16,570 nt of DNA, from positions 1 through 16,570 of the forward strand of contig JAEZGJ010000296.1 of assembly GCA_023416965.1 (NCBI GenBank), written 5' to 3'. This DNA comes from Pseudomonadota bacterium. Lineage in GTDB: Bacteria > Pseudomonadota > Alphaproteobacteria > Rhizobiales > Phreatobacteraceae. The notes beneath the pieces are model-generated. The model saw only the letters and a list, made by a program, of their open reading frames with translations. It was not told the DNA's origin and did not search any database. This document shows, piece by piece, positions 1 through 6,816 of this stretch (position 1 is the first letter of the stretch; each line of letters opens with the position of its first letter). A program made the translations under genes and the position numbers.

Positions 1-1
1 G

Positions 2-385
2 ATGAAGATGGCAAGGCCGGGGAAGACCGCCATCCACCCCCACCCCGGCAACCAACTCTTCGTCGCCGACGGCGATGCCGGCATCGCCGAACTCGACCGG
101 CGCGACCCCGCCGATGTCGCGATCGCCTTCTTCGGCCTCGTGCCGCAGGCGACGGGCAAGGGCCTCGGCCCCCGCATGATGGCGGCCGCGCTCCGCCAGG
201 CCTGGCGGCCGGAGACACGGCGGGTCTGGCTGCACACCTGCACCCTCGATCATCCGGCGGCGCTCGCCTTCTACCGCCGCTGCGGCTTCACCCCCTACAG
301 GCGGGCCATCGAGGTGATGGACGACCCGCGGCTCACCGGACGCATCCCGCGGGAGGCGGCACCGCGCATCCCGATCATCGGCTGA
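2..385 (+). CDS. GNAT-family N-acetyltransferase, 3' part (5' end outside window)
   Basis: This is the C-terminal part of a GNAT acetyltransferase, an enzyme class that moves an acetyl group from acetyl-CoA to an amine; the acceptor here is unknown. The visible 127 residues hold the core strand AFFGLVPQATGKGLG, with the Q/G-x-G-x-G/A-type acetyl-CoA pyrophosphate loop, then a helix and HTCTLDHPAALAFYRRCGF, the usual last GNAT strand and helix. Family members run about 170-200 residues with an N-terminal strand and helix unit that is missing here. The frame is open to the left edge, so the Met at base 2 is probably internal and the gene is cut by the window. Its stop lies inside the 3' end of the convergent epmA gene (11 bp overlap). 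Fold assignment is firm; substrate is unknown. Confidence 0.85.
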   Translation: MKMARPGKTAIHPHPGNQLFVADGDAGIAELDRRDPADVAIAFFGLVPQATGKGLGPRMMAAALRQAWRPETRRVWLHTCTLDHPAALAFYRRCGFTPYRRAIEVMDDPRLTGRIPREAAPRIPIIG

Positions 386-1427
386 AGACGTCCGGCACCG
401 GGGTCCAGACCACGTCCTCGATGCGGCGGGCGCCACTCGCCAGCATGACCAGCCGCTCGAAGCCGAGCGCGATCCCCGCCGTCGGCGGCATCCGGGCGAG
501 GGCCGCGAGGAGATCCTCGTCCACGGGATAGGTTTCGCCGTAGATGCGCTGTTTCTCGGCCATGGCAGCCTCGAAACGTCGGCGCTGCTCTTGCGCGTCG
601 GTCAGTTCCCCGAAGGCGTTGGCCAGCTCGACGCCGCAGGCATAGAGCTCGAACCGCTCGGCAACGCGGGGGTCGCCGGGCTTCGGCCTGGCCAGCGCCG
701 CCTCGCTGACGGGGTATTCGCACAGGATCGTCGCCCGCCCGAAACCGAGCTGTGGCTCGATGCGCTCCACCAGCACCTTGGAGAAGATGTCGGCCCATCC
801 GTCATCCTCCGAAACGCGGATGCCGGCGCGCGAGGCCTCGGCCGCCAGCGCCGCCCGGTCGGTCTCGCCGGCATCCCCGACAGTCGCCAGCAGGTCCATG
901 CCGGCATGGCGGTCGAAGGCCTCGGCGAGGGTAAGCCGTTCCGGCTCCAGCGCCGGGTCGCAGGACGCCTCCCGCCAGACGAGGGCATCCCGCCCCGCCG
1001 CGGCGCAGGCGAGGCGCATGAGCTCGGCGCAGTCGGCCATGAGCTGCTCGTAGGTCTCGCCGACCCGATACCATTCCACCATCGTGAATTCGGGATGATG
1101 CAGCGGCCCGCGCTCGCGGTTGCGGAAGACGCGGGCGAAATCGACGATGCGCGTCTCGCCCGCGGCAATCAGTTTCTTGGCCGCGAATTCCGGCGAGGTG
1201 TGGAGGTAGAGGTCCGCCCGCCGCCCGTCGATGCTCACCGCCTCGGTGGCGAAGGCGTGGAGATGGGTCTCGTTGCCGGGCGAAACCTGCAGGATGCCGG
1301 CCTCGACCTCGGTGAAATCCCTCTCGACGAACCAGTCGCGCAGCGCCGCCTTGATCTGCCCGCGTGCGAGCAGGAACGGCCGGCGGTCGGCATGGCGGTC
1401 GGCATCCCACCAGGGTGAAACGGTCAT
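375..1427 (-). CDS. epmA: EF-P--(R)-beta-lysine ligase EpmA (GenX/PoxA type)
   Basis: EpmA is a paralogue of the class II lysyl-tRNA synthetase catalytic domain. It activates (R)-beta-lysine with ATP and attaches it to a conserved lysine of elongation factor P in the cytoplasm. The 350-residue protein has only the catalytic domain and no N-terminal tRNA anticodon-binding OB domain, as expected. Class II motif 2 is FRNRERGPLHHPEFTMVEWY (residues 101-120), and motif 3 is GIALGFERLVML with its invariant Arg (about 318-329), followed by DDVVWTP-like IEDVVWTPV. The length is near the family's roughly 325-350. The ATG at 1427 gives the usual short N-terminus before the first helix; its ribosome site is weak. 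The gene diverges from the thioesterase gene, and its substrate gene efp lies about 1 kb away. The partner aminomutase gene epmB is not in the window. Confidence 0.95.
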   Translation of the reverse strand: MTVSPWWDADRHADRRPFLLARGQIKAALRDWFVERDFTEVEAGILQVSPGNETHLHAFATEAVSIDGRRADLYLHTSPEFAAKKLIAAGETRIVDFARVFRNRERGPLHHPEFTMVEWYRVGETYEQLMADCAELMRLACAAAGRDALVWREASCDPALEPERLTLAEAFDRHAGMDLLATVGDAGETDRAALAAEASRAGIRVSEDDGWADIFSKVLVERIEPQLGFGRATILCEYPVSEAALARPKPGDPRVAERFELYACGVELANAFGELTDAQEQRRRFEAAMAEKQRIYGETYPVDEDLLAALARMPPTAGIALGFERLVMLASGARRIEDVVWTPVPDVFSR

Positions 1428-1443
1428 CGGTCAGGACCCATGA

Positions 1444-1465
1444 CCTTCGGCGTCATTGCCGAAGG
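1444..1465. repeat. Perfect dyad in the epmA / thioesterase divergent gap
   Basis: An 8-bp perfect inverted repeat, CCTTCGGC and GCCGAAGG, is separated by a 6-nt loop. It lies 16 bp upstream of the epmA ATG and 55 bp upstream of the thioesterase ATG. No T-run follows on either strand, so it is not an intrinsic terminator. It could be an operator for the divergent pair or a leader hairpin in the epmA mRNA. No -10/-35 pair stands out in this 93-bp gap. Confidence 0.45.
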
Positions 1466-1520
1466 GCCACCCCCCTCATAGGCTCCGCGCCTTCACGAGA
1501 AAACCTCCCCCGAGTGCCTG

Positions 1521-2339
1521 ATGACCGATGCCCTCCACCCGCTCGACGCGGCCACGACCTTCACGCCCGCCGCCGACGGCGGGCTCGCCGGCCGCACCTC
1601 GCCGGCCTACTGGAACATGGTGGGCCCCTTCGGCGGGATCACCGCGGCGCAGCTCCTGAAGGCGGCGATCGACCACCCCGCCCGCATCGGCGAGCCGGTG
1701 GCGCAGACGGTGAACTTCTGCGCGCCCATCGCCGAGGGCGAGTTCACCGTCCGGGTGAAGGAGGTGCGCTCCGGCCGGTCGGTGCAGCATTTCTATGCCG
1801 AGCTGGTGCAGGGCGAGACCATCGCCGCCAACGCCACCATGGTCTTCGCCCGGCGCAGCGAGACCTGGGGCCACCACGCGAGCACCATGCCCGAGGCTCC
1901 GCCTGCAGGCGAGGTCCCGTCCCTGACGAAGAAGCCGCCGCTCGCATGGCTGAACGCCTACGACTTCCGCTACGTCTCCGGCCTGCCGATCATGGCGAGC
2001 GAGGCCTTCGCCACGCCGCAGAGCGCGAAGTCGCTCCTCTGGGTCGCCGACCAGCCGCCGCGCCCGCTCGATCACGTGGCGCTCGCCTCGCTCTGCGACA
2101 TCTTCATCGTCCGCGTCTTCCAGGTCCGCGGCCTGAGGACACCGGCCGGCACCGTTTCGATGACCTCGTATTTCCACGCGGGCACCGAGGAACTGTCGCG
2201 GCAGGGCACGCGGCCCGTTCTGGCGAGGGCCGATTCGGTCCGCTTCGGCGACCAGTTCCACGACCAGCAGGCCGAGCTCTGGTCCGACGAGGGCAAGCTC
2301 CTCGCCACCACCTCGCAGGTCGTCTGGTTCCGCGAATAG
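1521..2339 (+). CDS. TesB-like acyl-CoA thioesterase (double hotdog)
   Basis: This is a 272-residue protein of the TesB-type thioesterase family, which hydrolyses acyl-CoA to free acid and CoA. The N-terminal hotdog (about 20-110) contains NMVGPFGGITAAQLLKAA, the hotdog helix region, and VNFCAPIAEGEFTVRV. The second hotdog (about 140-270) carries the likely catalytic trio: Asp193 in SLCDIFIVRV, a Ser/Thr in TVSMTSYFH (about 213-215), and Gln266 in TTSQVVWF. By pattern these match the Asp, Thr and Gln of E. coli TesB. Substrate chain length cannot be told. The ATG at 1521 follows only a weak GAG ribosome site. The gene lies between epmA and efp, with 93 bp to the efp start, and may be co-transcribed with efp. 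A functional link to EF-P modification is not evident. Confidence 0.85.
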   Translation: MTDALHPLDAATTFTPAADGGLAGRTSPAYWNMVGPFGGITAAQLLKAAIDHPARIGEPVAQTVNFCAPIAEGEFTVRVKEVRSGRSVQHFYAELVQGETIAANATMVFARRSETWGHHASTMPEAPPAGEVPSLTKKPPLAWLNAYDFRYVSGLPIMASEAFATPQSAKSLLWVADQPPRPLDHVALASLCDIFIVRVFQVRGLRTPAGTVSMTSYFHAGTEELSRQGTRPVLARADSVRFGDQFHDQQAELWSDEGKLLATTSQVVWFRE

Positions 2340-2432
2340 CGCGCGGGGGTGGCGCTTTGCCGCGACTTCGTCTATGCGACGGCGCGACAGATCACGCGGG
2401 ATCGAGCCCGCCCCATCCCAAGGACAACACCC

Positions 2433-3002
2433 GTGCCGAAGGTCATCGCCTCCTCCGTCCGCAAGGGCAACATTCTCGAAGTCGACGGCAAGCTCTACCT
2501 GATCGTCACCGCCCAGAACATCCATCCCGGCAAGGGCACCCCGGTGACCCAGGTCGACATGCGTCGCCTCTCCGACGGCGTGAAGGTGTCCGAGCGCTGG
2601 CGCACCACCGAGATGGTCGAGCGCGCCTATGTCGAGGACCGGCCCTACACCTACCTCTATTCGGACGGGGACGGGAACCACTTCATGAACAAGGAGACCT
2701 ACGAGCAGATCGCGGTCCCCGACGACATCCTCGGCGACGCCAAGCCCTATCTCCAGAACGAGATGGAGGTGAAGCTGTCGGTCTATGAGGGCAATGCGGT
2801 GGGCATCGAGCTGCCGCAGCGTGTGACACTGGAAGTGGTCGAGACCGAACCGGTCACCAAGGGCCAGACCGCCTCCTCCTCCTACAAGCCGGCGATCCTG
2901 TCGAACGGCGTCCGCACGCTGGTCCCGCCGCATATCGGCGTCGGCACCCGCATCGTCGTCATGACCGAGGACGGCTCCTATTCCGAGCGCGCCAAGGACT
3001 GA
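2433..3002 (+). CDS. efp: Translation elongation factor P
   Basis: EF-P binds ribosomes stalled on polyproline stretches, between the P and E sites, and restores peptide-bond formation. The 189-residue protein has the normal length and the three beta domains: an N-terminal KOW-like domain (1-62), a middle OB domain (about 66-125) and a C-terminal OB domain (about 130-188). The loop NIHPGKGTPV places Lys at residue 34, the position that EpmA beta-lysylates in E. coli, so EpmA encoded nearby has a usable substrate. The start is GTG at 2433, giving MPKVIASSVRKGN. It is preceded by AAGGA (2420-2424) at 8 nt, and the family N-terminus begins exactly here, so longer in-frame starts upstream are rejected. 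The hairpin terminator at 3029-3055 ends the transcript. Confidence 0.97.
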   Translation: MPKVIASSVRKGNILEVDGKLYLIVTAQNIHPGKGTPVTQVDMRRLSDGVKVSERWRTTEMVERAYVEDRPYTYLYSDGDGNHFMNKETYEQIAVPDDILGDAKPYLQNEMEVKLSVYEGNAVGIELPQRVTLEVVETEPVTKGQTASSSYKPAILSNGVRTLVPPHIGVGTRIVVMTEDGSYSERAKD

Positions 3003-3028
3003 GCGTCCGCCGCTGCGCTGACATTCGG

Positions 3029-3055
3029 AAGGCCGGGCCAGCGCCCGGCCTTTTT
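3029..3055 (+). terminator. Rho-independent terminator after efp
   Basis: A perfect GC-rich stem GGCCGGGC (3031-3038) / GCCCGGCC (3043-3050) has a CAGC loop. Two further A-T pairs extend its base, and a run of five T follows (3051-3055). It begins 26 bp after the efp stop codon. This is the clearest intrinsic terminator in the window. Confidence 0.92.
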
Positions 3056-3083
3056 CGTGGGCGCGGCGGTGCGAAACTCAAAG

Positions 3084-3235
3084 GGCCCCACCCGCACCCT
3101 CCCCGCGCTTCGCGCGGAGAGGGGGGCTATGGCGTCCTGCCTTCCTTGCGACGGCGGTGCCTGGCTCCACCCCTCAGACGATCCGGGCGGCCGAAGTCTC
3201 CCTCCCCCCGCAGCGGGGAGGGTGCGGGTGGGGCC
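3084..3235. repeat. Intergenic element bounded by 23-bp inverted repeats
   Basis: Bases 3084-3106 and 3213-3235 are perfect 23-bp reverse complements of each other (core CCCGCACCCTCCCCGC), about 106 bp apart. Each arm also sits in a local imperfect hairpin: CCTCCCCGCGC-TTC-GCGCGGAGAGG around 3099-3121, and CCTCCCCCCGCAGCGGGGAGG around 3201-3221. The element fills most of the gap between the efp terminator and the next gene. It has no coding frame of interest. It resembles the dispersed palindromic (REP-like) units of GC-rich alphaproteobacterial genomes. That identity is inference, since copy number cannot be seen here. Confidence 0.7.
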
Positions 3236-3262
3236 ATCAAGAGGCGCCCCCTGGCCGCCGCC

Positions 3263-3658
3263 TCACGCCTTGGCGAGGGCCTTCGCGAAGGCGTAGCTGT
3301 CCGGATAGACCTCGTAGGACGCGACCCGCTCGCCCTCGAAGCGGAACAGGTTGACGGCGCGGACCTTCAGCTCCTCGCCGCTGGCGCGCACCCGCCAGTG
3401 GCCCTCGAGGACGATGGCGACACCGCCGTCCCCCTCGATCCGCCCCACCGTCTCGATGGACAGGATCTCCAGGTGTTCGGCGACGCGCCTGAAGAAGGTC
3501 AGCACCTTGGTGCGCCCGTCCCATATGCCAGCCCAGGGCACGATGCCCGGCGGACCGTTCCAGCGGACGGTGACGTCGTCGGTGGTGACGGCGGCGAGGG
3601 CTGAGGCATCGCCCGCCTTGAGGGCGGCATACCAGCGGTCGAGAATGGCCTGGCTCAT
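3263..3658 (-). CDS. NTF2/SnoaL-like small domain protein
   Basis: This 131-residue protein has the cone-shaped NTF2-like (SnoaL) pattern: an N-terminal helix ILDRWYAALKAGDASALAAVTTDDVTVRW, a middle helix region TKVLTFFRRVAEHL, then long strands including AIVLEGHWRVRASG and AVNLFRFEGERVASYEVYPD. The family includes isomerases, dehydratases, immunity and ligand-binding proteins, and no specific activity can be read here. The start at 3658 has AAGG a few bases upstream. The gene lies 26 bp downstream of the zinc peptidase gene on the same strand, so the two are probably co-transcribed. The inverted-repeat element begins just after its stop. Confidence 0.75.
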   Translation of the reverse strand: MSQAILDRWYAALKAGDASALAAVTTDDVTVRWNGPPGIVPWAGIWDGRTKVLTFFRRVAEHLEILSIETVGRIEGDGGVAIVLEGHWRVRASGEELKVRAVNLFRFEGERVASYEVYPDSYAFAKALAKA

Positions 3659-3684
3659 GGCGCCTTCATGCCGCCTGGGCCCCC

Positions 3685-4371
3685 TCAGCGCAAGACGCGG
3701 ATGATGCGGGTGAGATCGAGCAGCGTCACGAGGGCCGAGGCGACATAGGTCAGCGCCGCCGCCCGCAGCACCGAGCGCGCCGCCGGCAGGTCGTTCTCGT
3801 GCAGGTAGCGGCCGCGGGTGAGCGCCGGCAGCGCCTTGCCGAAGCTCGCGTCGAACTCCATCGGCAAGGTCAGCACGTGCATGGCGAGCCGCGAGCCGAG
3901 AAGCGCGAGGGCGACCACGATCTGCAGCACGGCGATGGCCGGCGAGCGGACGAAGGCGAGCACCAGCGGCGCCGTGGCGAAGAGGATGGCGGCGCCGATC
4001 TCCAGCTTCTGCGCCGCCTGCGCCATGCGGATGCGGGCGAGGAACAGCCGGTCGCCGTCGCGATGCTGCACGGCATGGCCGACCTCGTGGGCAGCCACGG
4101 CCACCGCCGTCACCGAACGGCCGTCATGGACCTCGGGCGACAGCCGCACCACGCGGTCGATCGGGTCGTAATGGTCGCCGGCGTCGGTGCGCTCCACCCT
4201 CACATCCGTGAGGCCGGCCTGTTCTAGCAGGTGTTCGGCGAGCTCGCCGCCGGTGCCGGGAAAGTCCTCGCGCTCCACGCCGTGGCGACGCATCTGCGCC
4301 TTCACCCACCACTGTGGGCCGAAGATGAGCGCGAGGAGGGCGACGACGCCGAGGAGGATGAGGAAGGGCAT
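3685..4371 (-). CDS. YugP-type membrane neutral zinc metallopeptidase
   Basis: This is a 228-residue membrane protein of the YugP-like zinc metallopeptidase family (Zn_peptidase_2), of about the family's usual length. An N-terminal membrane segment (residues 2-18) is followed by a soluble stretch with the zinc site HEVGH (95-99). PMEFDAS (about 170-176) supplies the likely third ligand, a Glu. Further hydrophobic segments lie at about 126-160 and 203-218. The natural protein substrate of this family is unclear. I chose Met at 4371 (MPFLILLGVV) because the family starts directly with the membrane helix; an in-frame start at 4410 would add 13 polar residues. No strong ribosome site is visible at either. 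It lies 75 bp downstream of livF with no visible terminator between, so read-through from the liv operon is possible. Confidence 0.85.
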   Translation of the reverse strand: MPFLILLGVVALLALIFGPQWWVKAQMRRHGVEREDFPGTGGELAEHLLEQAGLTDVRVERTDAGDHYDPIDRVVRLSPEVHDGRSVTAVAVAAHEVGHAVQHRDGDRLFLARIRMAQAAQKLEIGAAILFATAPLVLAFVRSPAIAVLQIVVALALLGSRLAMHVLTLPMEFDASFGKALPALTRGRYLHENDLPAARSVLRAAALTYVASALVTLLDLTRIIRVLR

Positions 4372-4446
4372 GGCGCGTCTTAAGTCGTCATGCCCGCGAG
4401 GGAAGTTCAAGGGGCGGCGAGCCAGCCGCGACCGATGGCCCCAGCC

Positions 4447-5292
4447 TCACGCCAGCCAGCGCTTGCGCCGCTTGTAGCTCTTCACGTCGCGGAAGCTCTT
4501 CTTGTCGCCCTCGGAAACGCCGAGATAGAACTCCTTCACGTCCTCGTTCTCGCGCAGCGACTTGGCGTCGCCGTCCATGACGATGCGCCCCGTTTCCATG
4601 ATGTAGCCGAAGGTCGCGTAGCGCAGCGCCATGTTGGTGTTCTGCTCGGCGACGAGGAAGGAGACGCCCTCGCGCGCATTGATGTCGCGGACGATCTCGA
4701 AGATCTGCTCGACGATCTGCGGCGCGAGGCCCATGGAGGGCTCGTCCAGGAGGATCATCTTCGGCCGGCTCATCAGTGCCCGGCCGATGGCGCACATCTG
4801 CTGCTCGCCGCCCGAGGTATAGCCGGACATGGAATGCCGGCGCTCCTTCAGGCGCGGGAAGTAGGCGTAGATCTTCTCCATGTCGTCGCGGATGGCCGCC
4901 TTGCCGTCGCGGCGGGTGAAGGCGCCGGTGAGCAGGTTCTCCTCGATCGTCAGGTGGCCGAAACAGTGCCGGCCCTCCATCACCTGGATGCAGCCGCGGC
5001 GGACCAGATCGTTCGGCGACAGGGCCTGGACCTCCTCGCCCTCGAAGACGATGGAGCCCTTGGTCACCTCGCCGCGCTCCGCATGGAGCAGGTTGGAGAT
5101 CGCCTTCAGCGTGGTGGTCTTGCCCGCCCCGTTGGCGCCGAGGATGGCGACGATGCCGCCGCGCGGCACCACGAGCGAGACGCCCTTCAGCACCAGGATG
5201 ACGTGGTCGTAGATGACCTCGATATTGCTGACGTCGAGGATCAGGTCCTGGGCGGGGGCGGGCGCCGTCGTCGCTTGGGTCTGGGCGGTCAT
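4447..5292 (-). CDS. livF: ABC transporter ATP-binding protein, LivF type, with basic C-terminal tail
   Basis: This is one of the two cytoplasmic ATPases of the branched-chain-amino-acid-type (HAAT) importer encoded here. The 281 residues show Walker A GANGAGKT (52-59), a Q-loop around Gln103, the signature TSGGEQQM (159-166), Walker B MILLDEP (179-185) and VAEQN, where Gln replaces the switch His, as is usual in LivF. It is longer than classical LivF (about 237 residues). It has about 18 polar or Ala-rich residues in front, and a C-terminal tail EGDKKSFRDVKSYKRRKRWLA (shown from its last 21 positions, residues 261-281) that is strongly basic. I chose the ATG at 5292 (MTAQTQ); an upstream ATG at 5322 has no better ribosome site. 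It is the last liv gene, 87 bp after livK, with a stable hairpin between. The substrate is inferred only as an amino acid or small acid. Confidence 0.88.
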   Translation of the reverse strand: MTAQTQATTAPAPAQDLILDVSNIEVIYDHVILVLKGVSLVVPRGGIVAILGANGAGKTTTLKAISNLLHAERGEVTKGSIVFEGEEVQALSPNDLVRRGCIQVMEGRHCFGHLTIEENLLTGAFTRRDGKAAIRDDMEKIYAYFPRLKERRHSMSGYTSGGEQQMCAIGRALMSRPKMILLDEPSMGLAPQIVEQIFEIVRDINAREGVSFLVAEQNTNMALRYATFGYIMETGRIVMDGDAKSLRENEDVKEFYLGVSEGDKKSFRDVKSYKRRKRWLA

Positions 5293-5337
5293 GGGGTCAT
5301 CCGGTTGTCGGCACCGCCGCATCGGGCCGTGCAGGGC

Positions 5338-5362
5338 GGGAGCCGCGGCGAACCGCGGCCCC
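5338..5362 (-). promoter_or_regulatory. Stable hairpin between livK and livF
   Basis: A 7-bp perfect stem (5342-5348 with 5353-5359) closes a tetraloop that reads UUCG in the minus-strand RNA. Three more G-C pairs follow below a one-base bulge. No U-run follows, so termination is unlikely. It lies 18 bp after the livK stop and is best read as a 3' stabiliser or processing site that protects the livK message. This role is inference. Confidence 0.55.
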
Positions 5363-5379
5363 CGTCGTCGTTCAGAGGC

Positions 5380-6717
5380 TCACGACCGCTGGTCGCAGGT
5401 CTCGGTCCGGCGCGGCCAGCCGGCATTGGCCTCCGCGTATTTCTTCGCCGCATCCTCGATCAGCGGGCGGACGACGTCGCGGATCGGCTCGATCCAGTCG
5501 CTGTCGCGCACGTAGCGGGTGCCGTCCCAGCGGGCGACGAAGACCCGGTTGTGGCCGTTGTGGTCGGCGCAGGTGAGCCGCACGGGAGCCGCGAAGCCCT
5601 CCATGCCGATCTCCTTCAGCCGCGCCTCGGTGAGGTTCATCGTCTCGAAGCCGCGGCGCACGTCCTCGCCGGTGACCACCTTCTTGCCGGTGAGCTGCTG
5701 GGCGTGGCGGATCGCCTCGACCATGAGCATCGAGTTGTAGACACCGCGATTGTAGAGGTTCTCGCCGACGCGCGAGCGCGCATCCACCCGCGACAGGTTC
5801 TTGTCCACCACGTGCTTCAGGATGTCCTGGATCACGGGGAACTCGGTGCCCGCCTGGTGGAAGTTCAGGCTGCGATAGCCCGCCGCCTGGGCGCCGCCGG
5901 CGCGGGCGTCGTCGTCACCGCCGGCCCACCAGACGCCGACGAGGCGGTCGATGGGGAAGTTGTTGCGGATCGCCTCACGCACCGCGGTGGGGTTCATGGC
6001 GCCCCAGCCCTGGTTGTAGAGGTAGTTCGGCCGGTCGCGGCGGATGTTGAGCCAGATGGCGCTCTGGTTCTGCATGTCGGCGGCCGCCACCGGATAGAGC
6101 TTCAGGGTGAAGCCGTATTTCTCGGCCATGGCTTGGAGGACCGGGATCGGCTCCTTGCCGTAGGGCGCGTCGAGATGGATCAGGCCGAGGGTCTTGCCGC
6201 GCAGCTTGTCGAAGCCGCCCTCGCGCTGGGCCATGTAGGAGACCATGACCGAGGCGCCGTCCCAGTAGGTGGCCGGCGGGTTGAAGATCCACGGGAAGGT
6301 GTTGCCGTCTGCCGAGGCCGAGAGGCCGTAGGCCATGGACAGCATCGGGATCTTGTCGACCGCCGCGCGCGGGATGAGCTGCAGCGTGATGCCGGTGGAA
6401 TAGGGGTTCACCACCACCGGATTGCGCGAGCGCAGGGAGTCGTAGCACTCCACGCCCTTCTTGGTGTCGTAGCCCGTCTCGCATTCCTCGATGACGATCT
6501 TGACGCCGTTGATGCCGCCGTCGCGCTGGTTGATCATCTCCAGGTAGTCGCGCATGCCGTTGGCGATCGGGATGCCCGACGAGGCAAACGGCCCGGTGCG
6601 GTAGCTGAGCAGCGGGATGAAGATGCTGTCCTGGGCCTGCGCCTTGGCCGGCATGGGCGCCGCCGAGGCGAGCCCTGCGGCGAAGGCGGCGGCCATCGTC
6701 CACTTGAAGCCTTTCAT
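5380..6717 (-). CDS. livK: Periplasmic substrate-binding protein of the Liv/HAAT ABC importer
   Basis: This type I periplasmic binding protein captures the ligand and delivers it to LivH/LivM. A signal peptide is clear: Lys residues at 2 and 5, hydrophobic MAAAFAAGLASAA, and cleavage near AKA (26) or AQA (28). The mature part begins SIFIPLLSYRTGPFASSGIPIANGMRDYL, typical of the LivJ/LivK first lobe. At 445 residues it is longer than E. coli LivJ/LivK (about 370). Four Cys (79, 91, 383, 441) could form two disulfides. The ligand pocket is Trp/Tyr-rich (YWDG, WWAGGDDD), so a leucine-type ligand should not be assumed; the symbol marks the family only. The start has a strong AAGGAGG (6724-6730) 6 nt upstream, the best ribosome site in the operon. 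That fits the excess of binding protein over membrane parts. Confidence 0.9.
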   Translation of the reverse strand: MKGFKWTMAAAFAAGLASAAPMPAKAQAQDSIFIPLLSYRTGPFASSGIPIANGMRDYLEMINQRDGGINGVKIVIEECETGYDTKKGVECYDSLRSRNPVVVNPYSTGITLQLIPRAAVDKIPMLSMAYGLSASADGNTFPWIFNPPATYWDGASVMVSYMAQREGGFDKLRGKTLGLIHLDAPYGKEPIPVLQAMAEKYGFTLKLYPVAAADMQNQSAIWLNIRRDRPNYLYNQGWGAMNPTAVREAIRNNFPIDRLVGVWWAGGDDDARAGGAQAAGYRSLNFHQAGTEFPVIQDILKHVVDKNLSRVDARSRVGENLYNRGVYNSMLMVEAIRHAQQLTGKKVVTGEDVRRGFETMNLTEARLKEIGMEGFAAPVRLTCADHNGHNRVFVARWDGTRYVRDSDWIEPIRDVVRPLIEDAAKKYAEANAGWPRRTETCDQRS

Positions 6718-6736
6718 GGAAGTCCTCCTTGGAAGT

Positions 6737-6754
6737 CCGGACGCTGCGGTCCGG
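6737..6754 (-). promoter_or_regulatory. Hairpin upstream of livK
   Basis: A 6-bp perfect stem CCGGAC (6737-6742) / GTCCGG (6749-6754) with a 6-nt loop lies in the 99-bp livM-livK gap, just upstream of the livK ribosome site (6724-6730). No U-run follows. It may set the 5' boundary of a processed livK message; this is inference. Confidence 0.4.
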
Positions 6755-6816
6755 GTTCTCTTCTTGTCGTGCCCGCCTTGCCGGCAGGTCTCGTGGGGTT
6801 TGGTGCGGCCGGCCGT

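Noticed and set aside
2349..2432. Upstream GTG start for efp adding 28 residues
   Set aside because: EF-P proteins begin at the MPKVIASS-type N-terminus, and the GTG at 2433 has AAGGA at correct spacing.
1364..2788. A 474-codon plus-strand frame across epmA, the thioesterase gene and efp
   Set aside because: It is a shifted reading of the thioesterase and efp genes, with an Arg/Pro/His-rich product.
4372..4446. Terminator between livF and the zinc peptidase gene
   Set aside because: Only a 5-bp stem (GCGGC/GCCGC) is seen, with no T-run after it on the minus strand.
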